Positions 17,476 to 25,729 of a stretch of DNA of 64,000 nt are shown piece by piece. Every line of letters begins with the position of its first letter. Within the stretch, counting starts at the first letter, position 1. The notes below the pieces were generated by a model, which worked only from the letters and a program-made list of their open reading frames with translations, was not told where the DNA came from and ran no database searches. The DNA is from Streptomyces sp. JH34 (GTDB lineage Bacteria > Actinomycetota > Actinomycetes > Streptomycetales > Streptomycetaceae). A program made the position numbers and the translations under genes. The stretch lies in assembly GCF_029428875.1 (NCBI RefSeq), contig NZ_JAJSOO010000001.1, positions 5,766,001-5,830,000 of the forward strand. Reading direction: 5' to 3'.

Positions 17476-19035
17476 ATGTACGGAACGACGCACATCCGCG
17501 CGAGAGCGGCCGGGGCGGTGGCCGCCCTCTCCGGTCTCGTGTTCGCCGCACTCCCCGCTCAGGCCGCCCACGCCGCCACCACCCCGGTCGACACCGGTTT
17601 CGAGTCCGGGGCCACCGGCTGGTCGACGTACTCGGCCGGAGGCCATGACGCCGCCTCCTTCACCGAGGCGGGCGGCCACGGCGGCAGCACCCGGCTCAGC
17701 CACTGGTCGGCCTCGGCGTACAAGGTCGAGACCTACCAGTACCTGAACGGCCTGGCCGACGGCACGTACACCCTCAGCGCCTGGGTGCGCTCGGGCGGCG
17801 GCCAGAAGTCCGCCTACATCGCCCTGCGCAACTGCGGCTCCGCCGAGCAGCGCACCGACCTGCCCCCGACCGCGGACGGCGCGTGGATCCGGCTCGTCAC
17901 CTCCGTCAAGGTGACCGGCGGGGCCTGCACGATCAGCCTCAACTCCGACGCGCACGCGGGGGAGTGGGCGAACTTCGACGACATCACCTTCACTCCCGGG
18001 AGCACCGGGCTGAGCGTCAGGGGCGGGGACCTCTCCACCCTCCCGAAGAACGAGGCACACGGCGCCACGTACCGCGACGCGAGCGGCACGGCGGGGGACG
18101 CCATACGCATCCTCAAGAGCTCCGGGATGAACTACGTACGCCTCAAGGTGTGGGTGAACCCGGCCGACGGCTACAACGACAAGGCCCGGGTCCTCGCCAT
18201 GGCCAAGCGTGCCAAGGCCCTCGGCATGAAGACCCTGATCGACTTCCACTACTCCGACGCCTGGGCCGACCCCGGCAAGCAGAACAAGCCCGCCGCCTGG
18301 GCGGGGCACAGCCACGCCCAGCTCCGCACCGACGTCTACAACCACACCTACGACGTGCTGAAAGCCCTCAAGGCCCAGGGCACCACGGCCGACATGGTGC
18401 AGATCGGCAACGAGATCAACGGCGGGATGCTCTGGCCCGAGGGCTCCACCGACAACTGGTCCCAGCTGGCGGGCCTGATCACCTCGGGGGCGAACGCGGC
18501 CAAGGCGGTCTCCTCCGGCACGAAGGTGGCGCTGCACCTCGCCGAGGGCGGTGACAACGCGGGCACGCGCTGGTGGTTCGACAACGCCGTGGCGCGGAAG
18601 GTGCCCTTCGACGTCATCGCCCTCTCCTACTACGGCTACTGGCACGGCTCGCTGTCCGAGCTCCAGACCAACCTCGACGACGCCGCCTCCCGTTACGGGA
18701 AGCCGGTGCTGGTCGCCGAGACGGCCTACGCCCACACGCTCGCCGACGACGACGGCCTCGAGAACAACGTGGCCACCGCGAGCCAGCTGGTCAACGGCTA
18801 CCCGGCGACCCCGGCCGGCCAGGCGGCGAACCTCCGCGACGTCATGAACGTCGTCGAGGCCGTCCCGGACGGCAGGGGGCTCGGCGCGGTGTACTGGGAG
18901 CCGGCCTGGACCGCCGTCACCGGCAGCGGCTGGGACCCGGCCGACCCGGCGTCGGGCAACGCGTGGGAGAACCAGGCGGTGTTCGACTACGACGGCAAGC
19001 TGCTGCCGGCCGCCGCCTGGTTCTCGCACCGGTAG
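17476..19035 (+). CDS. Secreted arabinogalactan endo-beta-1,4-galactanase, GH53
   Basis: A 519-residue secreted enzyme. A signal peptide (about 1-34, cleavage near AAHA-ATTP) is followed by a beta-sandwich carbohydrate-binding-like module (about 38-175, DTGFESG and WSTYSAGGHD) and a GH53 catalytic barrel (about 178-519). Catalytic glutamates: Glu313 in IGNEINGGMLWPEG and Glu415 in VLVAETAYAH. It hydrolyses beta-1,4-galactan side chains of type I arabinogalactan/pectin outside the cell; products are taken up by the adjacent ABC importer and cut by the GH42 enzyme. ATG 17476 is 49 bases after the GH42 stop, with GAAGGGA upstream. The gene is closed by a strong terminator. Confidence 0.94.
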   Translation: MYGTTHIRARAAGAVAALSGLVFAALPAQAAHAATTPVDTGFESGATGWSTYSAGGHDAASFTEAGGHGGSTRLSHWSASAYKVETYQYLNGLADGTYTLSAWVRSGGGQKSAYIALRNCGSAEQRTDLPPTADGAWIRLVTSVKVTGGACTISLNSDAHAGEWANFDDITFTPGSTGLSVRGGDLSTLPKNEAHGATYRDASGTAGDAIRILKSSGMNYVRLKVWVNPADGYNDKARVLAMAKRAKALGMKTLIDFHYSDAWADPGKQNKPAAWAGHSHAQLRTDVYNHTYDVLKALKAQGTTADMVQIGNEINGGMLWPEGSTDNWSQLAGLITSGANAAKAVSSGTKVALHLAEGGDNAGTRWWFDNAVARKVPFDVIALSYYGYWHGSLSELQTNLDDAASRYGKPVLVAETAYAHTLADDDGLENNVATASQLVNGYPATPAGQAANLRDVMNVVEAVPDGRGLGAVYWEPAWTAVTGSGWDPADPASGNAWENQAVFDYDGKLLPAAAWFSHR

Positions 19036-19043
19036 GCCCCGCG

Positions 19044-19084
19044 GCCGCCGGTCCGGACCGCTCGCGGCGGGCCGGACCGGCGGC
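19044..19084 (+). terminator. Terminator of the GH42-GH53 operon
   Basis: Perfect 13-base arms GCCGCCGGTCCGG (19044-19056) and CCGGACCGGCGGC (19072-19084) around a 15-base loop, starting 9 bases after the GH53 stop. It sits in a convergent gap and may also serve the minus-strand MarR-like gene. Confidence 0.7.
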
Positions 19085-19105
19085 ACCCGTCGCGGCGGGG
19101 AGCCG

Positions 19106-19600
19106 TCAGGGAGTGCGTAGGCCTTCGACGTTGGCCACCATCGTGCGGAGCACCTTGAGCGCGGCGACGTACTCCGTGTCGCTGACGCCCCGGTGGACCT
19201 CGGCGCGGACACCGGTCACGAGCTCACGCAGCCGCACACGGGCGGCCTCCCCCTCGGCGGTGAGGTGGAGCGTCTGCCCGTTCCCGCTCCTGAGCCAGCC
19301 GCGGTGGAGCAGCTGGTCGACGACCCGGGAGATGTCCTGCGGTCCGTCGGCGAGAGGGGTGAGCTGGGCGACGACCTCCTCGCGGGTGGGTGCGGCAGTC
19401 CCGCCGTGCACCCGGTTGAGCACCCAGTACTCCGGCTGGGTCACGTCGATCCTGGCCATGGCGTCCCGCAGGTGGCGGGTGACGGCCGTGTGGGCCAGGC
19501 CGCTCCAGTACCCGACGGGCTGTGTGGCCAGTGCGTCGTCCGTGGCCGCCGGGTCTGCCGGGGCCTGGTCGGTGAGGGTGGTGCTGGTCTGCTGTTCCAT
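19106..19600 (-). CDS. MarR-like winged-helix regulator
   Basis: A 164-residue single-domain regulator. After a Thr/Ala-rich N-terminus (about 1-28), a helical bundle and winged helix follow: YWVLNRVHGGTAAPTREEVV, ISRVVDQLLHRGWLRSG (recognition helix) and the wing LHLTAEGEAARVRLREL. This is the MarR arrangement, though sequence divergence makes the subgroup unclear. The next gene upstream (VOC/isomerase fusion) is on the same strand about 110 bases away, so it may be a target, but no clear operator was seen. Ligand unknown. Confidence 0.8.
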   Translation of the reverse strand: MEQQTSTTLTDQAPADPAATDDALATQPVGYWSGLAHTAVTRHLRDAMARIDVTQPEYWVLNRVHGGTAAPTREEVVAQLTPLADGPQDISRVVDQLLHRGWLRSGNGQTLHLTAEGEAARVRLRELVTGVRAEVHRGVSDTEYVAALKVLRTMVANVEGLRTP

Positions 19601-19710
19601 GGCGCCGACGCTACCGGCGGACCCCGGCCGGGCTTCCCGGGCCGTGGCAATCGGCCGCTATTTGGCCGGTACCCGTCGTGGCGGGGGCAGCTCACGGGCG
19701 TGTGCGCAGC

Positions 19711-20724
19711 TCAGCGGCCCAGTGGCGCACCGTGCCACCTCCACGAGGTGACACGGTCGCGGCCCGGCAGGTCGGCGCGGCCGGTGGACCAGAGCAGCAC
19801 GGTCCACCGGTCCTCGTCGTCCGGGGCGTGGGGGAAGAGCCGGGCCAGCACCCGGTCGCAGAGGTCCCGGGGCGGAGCCCAGGACAGAGACAGCCCGGCG
19901 GCCACGTCATAGGTGTGCACGAGGGTCTCCACGATGCCCATCGCGGCGAAGCCCTCGGGGTCGGAGAGCCCGAACACATGGTGGGAGCGCACGTCCGAGG
20001 GGGTCGTACGCACCATCGCCGTCAGGAGGGCGCCGCTCGCCTCCAGCGTCTGGAGCAGCCCGGGGACGCCCGCCTCCGGGTTCGCGAAGATCGAGCTCGC
20101 GGGCCCGCCCTCGCGTTCGGCCGCGAAGCGGTAGGGCACCTCACGGTCCTGCGGCGGCCTGCGCGGGCCCAGTTGGACGGCGTACGCGAAGAGGTCGTCG
20201 CTCAGGTGCTCGACGGTCTCCCAGCAGTCCCACGTCAGACCACCGGCCGGCACCCGCCAGTCCTGGGCGGGGGACTCGGCGAGGGTGTCGACTGCGAGCC
20301 GGACAGCCAGCGACACGTCGTCGGCCGTGACGGGCAGCCGCGTGCCGGTCAGTGCGGCGCGTTCCCCCGCACCGCACTCCACGCAGAACTCGTTGCCCTC
20401 CGGGTCGGCGAGCGTCACCCAGCCCCGGCCGTTCGGCTTGCGGTGGTCGGCCACCGGCGTGGCTCCCAGCGCGAGCAGCCGCTCGACCTCCTCGTCGCGG
20501 GTGCGGCCGTCGGGGCGCAGATCGAGATGGATCCGGTTCTTGACGGTCTTGGACTCCGGCACCGTGACGAAGAGCAGCGTGCCCTGGGGCGACTCGACGA
20601 GGGCCTCGGGGTCACCGGGCCCGTCGTCGTCGGACACGGAGGAACCGAGCACCTCGGCCCAGAAGCCGGCGAGCTCGTAGGCGTCGGCGCAGTCGATGGT
20701 GATGTGCTGTACGAGTGAGGTCAT
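19711..20724 (-). CDS. VOC (glyoxalase-like) and maleylpyruvate-isomerase-like fusion protein
   Basis: A 337-residue two-domain protein. Residues about 1-120 form a glyoxalase/VOC domain (VQHITIDCADAYELAGFWAE to GWVTLADPEGNEFCVE). Residues about 130-337 form a DinB/mycothiol-dependent maleylpyruvate-isomerase-like helical bundle (LTWDCWETVEHLSDDLFAYA; the later ETLVHTYDVAAGLSLSW). Both folds often act with low-molecular thiols or metals. In this family His in VEHLSDD and in VHTYDVA would be metal ligands. The substrate is unknown; detoxification or mycothiol conjugation is plausible. ATG 20724 is used; a GTG three codons upstream is also possible. Confidence 0.83.
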   Translation of the reverse strand: MTSLVQHITIDCADAYELAGFWAEVLGSSVSDDDGPGDPEALVESPQGTLLFVTVPESKTVKNRIHLDLRPDGRTRDEEVERLLALGATPVADHRKPNGRGWVTLADPEGNEFCVECGAGERAALTGTRLPVTADDVSLAVRLAVDTLAESPAQDWRVPAGGLTWDCWETVEHLSDDLFAYAVQLGPRRPPQDREVPYRFAAEREGGPASSIFANPEAGVPGLLQTLEASGALLTAMVRTTPSDVRSHHVFGLSDPEGFAAMGIVETLVHTYDVAAGLSLSWAPPRDLCDRVLARLFPHAPDDEDRWTVLLWSTGRADLPGRDRVTSWRWHGAPLGR

Positions 20725-20814
20725 GGACGCCACTGTCGCCGCTGATCCGTGCCGGGGCCAGCGAGTTGAACAGCCGGGCCCGCTCGTGCACGGCCTTCGG
20801 CGGCCGACTGCCGA

Positions 20815-21021
20815 TCACGCCGTGCCGAACGCTCCTGCCCTGACGCCGTCCACGAAGGAGGCGAAGGAGGCGGCGGGCAGGTGCAGGACGGCGCCGCCCG
20901 GGTTCTTGGAGTCACGGACGGGGACCACGCCGTGGGAGCGGGCGAGGTCGGCGGCGACCTCGACGCAGTTGCCGCCGTTCGAGCTGTAGGAGGACTTGTG
21001 CCAGCGAGGCTCGTCAGTCAC
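20815..21021 (-). CDS. DUF397 domain protein
   Basis: A 68-residue protein consisting of one DUF397 domain, with the family pattern WHKSSYSSNGGNCVEVA and VPVRDSKNPGGAVL. Its GTG overlaps the stop of the helix-turn-helix gene (GTGA), the standard Streptomyces pairing of a WhiJ-like regulator with a DUF397 partner (as with BldB/AbaA-like loci). Family knowledge suggests that the partner modulates the regulator; in several reports such pairs behave like toxin-antitoxin or developmental switches. No membrane or catalytic features. Confidence 0.9.
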   Translation of the reverse strand: MTDEPRWHKSSYSSNGGNCVEVAADLARSHGVVPVRDSKNPGGAVLHLPAASFASFVDGVRAGAFGTA

Positions 21022-21854
21022 GGAACTGTCCCTTTCATCACCTGGATCATGGCCACGGAAGCCGCTTGCGACAACGCTTCGGCCTGTAGGTGATGGTAGG
21101 CCGTCAACATGGAGAGGACGTACGTGGTTTCGCGGTCCATGTGCCCCTGCGCCTGGGACTCGGCGTAGCCGACCATGCTGCGGTCAGCCATGGTGAGCAA
21201 GTTGACCGGCAGGTTGAACGCCCGCCTCGCACCCACGTCGAACGGTGACACCTGTAGCACCGTGTTGGGCAGGGCAGCGAAGTCGGCCAGCCGCTGAAGC
21301 TGCGTGGCCATGACCTCGGCGCCGCCGACCTGGTGCCGGATGCAGCTCTCGTCCATCACCACAAGCATCATCGGCGGCTTGCGTCGTGTCAGTGCTGCCT
21401 GACGCTCCGCGAGGAACGAGACTCGTTCGTCAGCCTGTTCAGGAGTGATGGCGCCACGCTGAACCTCTCCCTGCGCCAGCGCCCGTGCGTACTGCGGTGT
21501 TTGCAGAAGCCCCGGAACGAGGCCGATCTCGAACAGGCGGATCTCGACCGCGCGTCCTTCGTACCCCACGTACTCAGGGAACCCTTCGAGCAGGGAGCCG
21601 TTCCGGATCTCGGCCCACTCGCGTTCGAAGCTGTCCTTCGTGCCTCCGACACCGAAGGCGCGGTCGGCACTCCGCGAGAAACGCAGAGTCGGAACCTTGC
21701 GGCCGGTTTCCACCGCCGAGATGTGTGTACTCGAATACTCAACGAGTGCTGCGAGGTCTTCCTGCTTCCACCCGCGGGCCTCGCGTGACCTGCGTAGCCG
21801 TGCACCATAGGCGGCCTGTGGGCTGCTCCCGGGGTTCAACTCCTTGACGTTCAA
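21018..21854 (-). CDS. WhiJ-like helix-turn-helix regulator paired with DUF397
   Basis: A roughly 278-residue XRE-type regulator. The N-terminal HTH is about residues 12-70 (AAYGARLRRSREARGW, STHISAVETGRKVPT). The long C-terminal domain has the conserved pieces RLFEIGLVPGLLQTPQYA and LQVSPFDVGARRAFNLP seen in the WhiJ/Scr1 antitoxin-like family. The start is uncertain: TTG 21854 gives the usual family length beginning NVKELNPGSS and leaves room for divergent promoters, whereas GTG 21959 would abut the divergent gene. Base composition is somewhat less GC-rich than neighbours. Coupled to DUF397 and divergent from two small orphan proteins. Confidence 0.82.
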   Translation of the reverse strand: MNVKELNPGSSPQAAYGARLRRSREARGWKQEDLAALVEYSSTHISAVETGRKVPTLRFSRSADRAFGVGGTKDSFEREWAEIRNGSLLEGFPEYVGYEGRAVEIRLFEIGLVPGLLQTPQYARALAQGEVQRGAITPEQADERVSFLAERQAALTRRKPPMMLVVMDESCIRHQVGGAEVMATQLQRLADFAALPNTVLQVSPFDVGARRAFNLPVNLLTMADRSMVGYAESQAQGHMDRETTYVLSMLTAYHHLQAEALSQAASVAMIQVMKGTVP

Positions 21855-21960
21855 CCGGCTGCTACCAACTTTCCGCTCACGGATGACACGTTGAAGAGAG
21901 CCTGACTCTAGGCCACGCTGAGCCGCCTTGGTAGCGATGCGACTACGGAGTGGAGTCACG

Positions 21961-22221
21961 ATGGCTGGGGCATACGGCGCTGTAAGTGGACAGAACCCCC
22001 CGCACCCTCCGGTCCCCGGCACCCTCGTCGTGGACACAGGACGTGATGACCGGGTGGGGGAGTTCCGAGGAGTCGCCGGCCCTTACTGGTCACTGCGCCC
22101 GGTCCGGGGCGGGGCCGAATGGGAGGTGGACCCGGCGTCCGTACGACTCGCGACGCCCATGGAACGCCTTCGCGCGGAGAACGCGCGGTGCAACGCCCGG
22201 AGCGAAGGACGCTTCCTGTGA
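21961..22221 (+). CDS. Small orphan protein divergent from the HTH/DUF397 pair
   Basis: An 86-residue protein with a Pro/Gly-rich start and a compact core VPGTLVVDTGRDDRVGEF, then VAGPYWSLRPVRGGAEWEVDP and an Arg/Ala-rich C-terminal helix. I recall similar small proteins opposite HTH/DUF397 pairs in other Streptomyces, but no function is assigned. The core reads like a small beta barrel (RRM-free, SH3-like pattern of alternating hydrophobic residues), which is speculative. GGAGTGGAG precedes the ATG. Its stop overlaps the next GTG (GTGA), so the two small proteins are made together. Confidence 0.72.
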   Translation: MAGAYGAVSGQNPPHPPVPGTLVVDTGRDDRVGEFRGVAGPYWSLRPVRGGAEWEVDPASVRLATPMERLRAENARCNARSEGRFL

Positions 22222-22469
22222 GCCGCCGGGACGACGACCCGTTCGACTCGTTCCCGCTGAGGGCCCCGGAGCCCGTACCCGGGTGCCCCGAGTGCGACCG
22301 TCTCGTACGCTCCGAGAAGTCGGCCCGAGTACGGGCCGACCTGTCCGGGGCGACGGACGAGCGGGTCAGGCTCCGCACGCACCTGGAAGTCGCGCACCGC
22401 GTTCCGTCCCGTGCCGGGTGCACCGGACGCGGAAGGGGCGGGACGCGTGGTGCGTCCCGCCCCTTGTGA
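22218..22469 (+). CDS. Small Cys-containing orphan protein
   Basis: An 83-residue protein starting at the GTG that overlaps the previous stop. It has CPEC at about residues 23-26 in VPGCPECDRLVRSEKSARV, then a charged helix (ATDERVRLRTHLEVAHR) with a histidine that could complete a metal site with the cysteines and a later Cys. The last 15 or so codons are encoded by a terminator hairpin, giving a Gly/Arg-rich tail (RGRGGTRGASRPL), so the C-terminus may be unimportant. Function unknown; it is coupled to the preceding small protein and belongs to the HTH/DUF397 neighbourhood. Confidence 0.65.
   Translation: MSRRDDDPFDSFPLRAPEPVPGCPECDRLVRSEKSARVRADLSGATDERVRLRTHLEVAHRVPSRAGCTGRGRGGTRGASRPL
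22433..22465. terminator. Bidirectional terminator between small orphan gene and ectD
   Basis: Perfect 14-base arms AAGGGGCGGGACGC (22433-22446) and its complement (22452-22465) around loop GTGGT. It ends with TT on the plus side and lies inside the last codons of the small orphan gene. It is 17 bases past the ectD stop in the other direction, so it can serve both convergent units. Confidence 0.75.
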
Positions 22470-22481
22470 CCGTCGTACGTG

Positions 22482-23375
22482 CTACTTCACCGGGGTGAAG
22501 TCGCGGGCGCCGATGAAGTCGGGCCGGCGGATGGGGGCCGCGAAGGGTTCTTCCGCCGTGTTGTCGACGCTGTTGAAGACGATGAAGACGTTCGACCGGG
22601 CGTAGGGGGTGATGTTGTCCCCGGAGCCGTGCATGGCGTTGCAGTCGAACCAGGTCGCCGAGCCGGCCTTGCCGGTGAAGAGCTTGATGCCGTGCCGGTC
22701 GGCGAGCTTGGTCAGCACCTCGTCGGAGGGGATGCCGGCGTCCTGCATCTGCAAGGACCTCTTGTAGTTGTCCTTGGGCGTCTCGCCCGCGCAGCCGACG
22801 AACGACTTGTGGGAGCCGGGCATGATCATGAGCCCGCCGTTGGTGTCGAAGTTCTCGGTCAGGGCGATCGAGACGGACACGGCGCGCATGTTCGGCAGGC
22901 CGTCCTCGGCGTGCCAGGTCTCGAAGTCGGAGTGCCAGTAGAAGCCGGAGGCTCCGAAGCCGGGCTTGACGTTGATCCGGGACTGGTGGACGTACACGTC
23001 GGAGCCGAGGATCTGGCGGGCGCGGCCCACCACACGCTCGTCCCGCACCAGCTTCGCGAAGACCTCGCTGAGCTTGTGGACCTCGAAGACCGAGCGCACG
23101 CTCTGCGACTTCGGCTCGATGATCGAGCGCTCGTCCGCGCGGACGGCGGGATCGGCGATCAGCCGGTCCAGCTCCGCCCGGTACTCGGCCACCTCATCGG
23201 GGGCGACGAGCTGGTCGACGGTGAGGAAGCCGTCGTGCTCGAAGCCCTGGAGGTCCTTCGCGGAGACCGGTCCCGGCGCGCCCGGCGCGGACCAGATGAC
23301 CGGGTCCTGGCGGGGAGTGGTCATCTCGGCGGCGCCGCGCGAGGGGTACAGGTCGGCGCGTACATCGGTGGTCAT
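22482..23375 (-). CDS. ectD: Ectoine hydroxylase
   Basis: A 297-residue non-heme Fe(II)/2-oxoglutarate dioxygenase that converts ectoine to 5-hydroxyectoine. The EctD signature FYWHSDFETWHAEDG (146-160) carries iron ligands His148 and Asp150; the third ligand is His249 in NAMHGSGDN. The length is normal for EctD. It starts 3 bases after the ectC stop, the last gene of ectABCD, and is closed by the terminator at 22433-22465. Gives the cell hydroxyectoine in addition to ectoine as osmo- and heat-stress protectant. Confidence 0.97.
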   Translation of the reverse strand: MTTDVRADLYPSRGAAEMTTPRQDPVIWSAPGAPGPVSAKDLQGFEHDGFLTVDQLVAPDEVAEYRAELDRLIADPAVRADERSIIEPKSQSVRSVFEVHKLSEVFAKLVRDERVVGRARQILGSDVYVHQSRINVKPGFGASGFYWHSDFETWHAEDGLPNMRAVSVSIALTENFDTNGGLMIMPGSHKSFVGCAGETPKDNYKRSLQMQDAGIPSDEVLTKLADRHGIKLFTGKAGSATWFDCNAMHGSGDNITPYARSNVFIVFNSVDNTAEEPFAAPIRRPDFIGARDFTPVK

Positions 23376-23378
23376 GGT

Positions 23379-23777
23379 TCAGCCCTCCTCTGTCAGCAGT
23401 GGGTATACACCGTTCTCGTCGTGGTCCTCCCGTCCGGTGACGGGAGGATTGAACACGCACACGCAGCGGAAGTCGGTCTTCGGGCGCAGCGTGTGGTGCT
23501 CGTGCCCGTTCAGCAGGTACATCGTGCCGGGGGAGATCCAGTGCTTCTCGCCGGTCTCGTCGTTGGTGAGCTCGGCCTCGCCCTCGGTGCACAGAACGGC
23601 CTCGATGTGGTTGGCGTACCACATCGACGTCTCCGTGCCCGCGTACAGCACGGTCTCGTGGAGCGAGAAGCCCACCTTCTCCTTGGCGAGCACGATGCGC
23701 TTGCTCTCCCAGGTACCTGAAGCGGACTTGATGTGCCGGTCGGTGTTCTCGATGTCACTGAAAGATCGGACGATCAC
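23379..23777 (-). CDS. ectC: L-ectoine synthase
   Basis: A 132-residue cupin that closes N-gamma-acetyl-diaminobutyrate to ectoine with loss of water. Conserved pieces: MIVRSFSDIENTDRH at the N-terminus, WYANHIEAVLCTEGEAEL (metal/substrate Glu and Tyr region), and MYLLNGHEHHTLRP with the cupin histidine. Normal family length. Lies 66 bases after ectB and directly before ectD. Confidence 0.97.
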   Translation of the reverse strand: MIVRSFSDIENTDRHIKSASGTWESKRIVLAKEKVGFSLHETVLYAGTETSMWYANHIEAVLCTEGEAELTNDETGEKHWISPGTMYLLNGHEHHTLRPKTDFRCVCVFNPPVTGREDHDENGVYPLLTEEG

Positions 23778-23843
23778 GGTGGGGTGGTGCCTTTCTCTTC
23801 TGTGTCCTGCTCAGTTGTGCCTGTGCGGGGGTGTTGCCCCCGC

Positions 23844-25106
23844 TCAGGCGGTCTCGCGGACGGACCGGGCCAGCGTGCGCAGGCCCTCGTCCAGCTCTTC
23901 GGGGGTGACGGTCAGCGGCGGGAGCAGCTTCACGACCTCGGACTGCGGGCCGGAGGTCTCCAGCAGCAGTCCCAGCTCGAAGGCGCGCTTGCAGACGGCG
24001 GACGCGCGCTCGGGGTCGGTGAACTCCAGGCCCCAGACCAGGCCGCGGCCGCGGAAGTGCGCGGTCTCCTCCTCGGCGCAGATGGCCAGCAGTGTCTGTT
24101 CGACCTGTTCGCCGCGGGCCAGGGTCTGCTTCTCCATCTGGCCGTCGGCCCAGTAGGCGTCCAGCGTGGCGGCGGCGGTGACGAAGGCCGGGTTGTTGCC
24201 GCGGAAGGTGCCGTTGTGCTCCCCGGGCTCCCACACGTCCAGCTCACCCTTGAACAGGCACAGCGACATCGGCAGACCGTACCCACTGATCGACTTCGAC
24301 AGGGTCACGATGTCCGGGACGATGCCGGCCTCCTCGAACGAGAAGAACCCGCCGGTCCGGCCACAGCCCATCTGGATGTCGTCGACGATCAGGAGCATGT
24401 CCTGGCGGTGGCACAGCTCCTGCAGCGCGCGCAGCCACTCGGCGCGGGCGACGTTGATGCCGCCCTCACCCTGGACCGTCTCCACGATCACCGCGGCCGG
24501 CTTGTTCAGCCCCGACCCCTGGTCCTCCAGCAGCCGCTCGAACCACAGGAAGTCGGGGACCTGACCGTCGAAGTAGTTGTCGAACGGCATCGGGGTGCCG
24601 TGCACCAGCGGGATACCGGCACCGGCCCGCTTGAACGCGTTACCGGTCACCGCGAGCGAACCCAGCGACATCCCGTGGAACGCGTTGGTGAAGGAGACCA
24701 CCGACTCACGGCCCTTGACCTTGCGCGCCAGCTTCAGCGCCGACTCCACCGCGTTCGTACCCGTCGGGCCCGGGAACATCACCTTGTACGGCAGGTCACG
24801 CGGACGCAGGATGACGTTCTCGAACGTCTCCAGGAACGCCCGCTTCGCCGTCGTGGCCATGTCCAGGCCGTGGGTGATGCCGTCACGCTCGATGTAGTCG
24901 ATCAACGCGCGTTTCAGCACCGGGTTGTTGTGGCCGTAGTTCAGCGAACCGGCACCGGCGAAGAAGTCCAGGTACGAATGGCCGTCCTCGTCCGTGAGCC
25001 GGGCACCCTGCGCACGGTCGAAGACCGCGGGCCAGCTGCGGCAGTAGCTGCGTACTTCCGACTCAAGACTCTCGAAGACACTCAGGGCGGGCGGGGTGAT
25101 GGTCAC
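23844..25106 (-). CDS. ectB: Diaminobutyrate-2-oxoglutarate transaminase
   Basis: A 420-residue class-III aminotransferase that makes L-2,4-diaminobutyrate from aspartate semialdehyde with glutamate as donor, the first step of ectoine synthesis. PLP residues: Lys271 in TLSKSISGYGLP, the Asp in LLIVDDIQMGCGRTG, and Gly/Thr of GPTGTNAVESALKLAR. N-terminus FESLESEVRSYCRSWP is characteristic of EctB. It follows ectA by about 100 bases. Confidence 0.97.
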   Translation of the reverse strand: MTITPPALSVFESLESEVRSYCRSWPAVFDRAQGARLTDEDGHSYLDFFAGAGSLNYGHNNPVLKRALIDYIERDGITHGLDMATTAKRAFLETFENVILRPRDLPYKVMFPGPTGTNAVESALKLARKVKGRESVVSFTNAFHGMSLGSLAVTGNAFKRAGAGIPLVHGTPMPFDNYFDGQVPDFLWFERLLEDQGSGLNKPAAVIVETVQGEGGINVARAEWLRALQELCHRQDMLLIVDDIQMGCGRTGGFFSFEEAGIVPDIVTLSKSISGYGLPMSLCLFKGELDVWEPGEHNGTFRGNNPAFVTAAATLDAYWADGQMEKQTLARGEQVEQTLLAICAEEETAHFRGRGLVWGLEFTDPERASAVCKRAFELGLLLETSGPQSEVVKLLPPLTVTPEELDEGLRTLARSVRETA

Positions 25107-25204
25107 AGCTGATCTCCTGCTCGAGGGGGGTTGTGACGGGCGGCGGGTCAGGCATGCCCGGGAGAACCGCGCCCGGGCGGGGCGCGGAGGGGCGCTGGGA
25201 GGTC

Positions 25205-25729
25205 CTAGAAGGGGCCGATGCGGTACAGGACCTCCGGCAGGTGCGTCCCCTCGGGGAACAGATCCCCGTCGAAGAGCACCTCGTGCTCCAGCGGCACGTC
25301 GTGCCGCTGGGCGAAGGACGTGAACAGCCGGTCGGAGGCGGTGTTGTCCGGGGTGATGGTCGTCTCGACCGATGTCAGGCCCTGGTCGGAGGCGACCCGC
25401 GTGGTCAACGCGTCCAGCAGCGTGGCCGCCAGTCCCTTCCCGCGGTGGGCCTGGTCGACGGCCACCTGCCAGACGACGAGCGTCTCGGGACGGTCGGGGC
25501 GGATGTATCCGGTCACGAAGGCGATCGGGTCGCCGTTCTCGTCGCGGGCGACCACGGAGGTCGCCGCGAAGTCACGACACCACAGCAGGTAGCTGTACGA
25601 GGAGTTGAGGTCGAGGACCTCGGAGTCGCGGGCGATGCGCCAGAGCGCGGCTCCGTCCTCCACTCGCGGGGTGTCGATTCTGAGGAATTCGCTTCGGGCA
25701 CGTGCAAAATCTGCTGGTGCGGCGGTCAT
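25205..25729 (-). CDS. ectA: L-2,4-diaminobutyrate N-gamma-acetyltransferase
   Basis: A 174-residue GNAT enzyme acetylating diaminobutyrate. The family N-terminus FLRIDTPRVEDGAALWRIA, the central YSYLLWCRDFAATSVVA, and the acetyl-CoA loop VAVDQAHRGKGLAATLLDAL are all present, with the late VEHEVL-like segment (VPLEHEVLFDGDLFPEG) of EctA. ATG 25729 is used; the longer in-frame start lies in AT-rich promoter DNA. There is no Shine-Dalgarno sequence before this ATG and TAAATT lies about 8 bases upstream, so a leaderless mRNA is possible. First gene of ectABCD. Confidence 0.95.
   Translation of the reverse strand: MTAAPADFARARSEFLRIDTPRVEDGAALWRIARDSEVLDLNSSYSYLLWCRDFAATSVVARDENGDPIAFVTGYIRPDRPETLVVWQVAVDQAHRGKGLAATLLDALTTRVASDQGLTSVETTITPDNTASDRLFTSFAQRHDVPLEHEVLFDGDLFPEGTHLPEVLYRIGPF

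Noticed and set aside
20815..21854. HTH/DUF397 pair called a proven toxin-antitoxin module
   Set aside because: The family resemblance exists, but toxicity or antitoxin action cannot be read from the sequence.
21018..22469. Region taken as a prophage or mobile island
   Set aside because: No integrase, direct repeats, tRNA or transposase; HTH/DUF397 loci are normal Streptomyces content.
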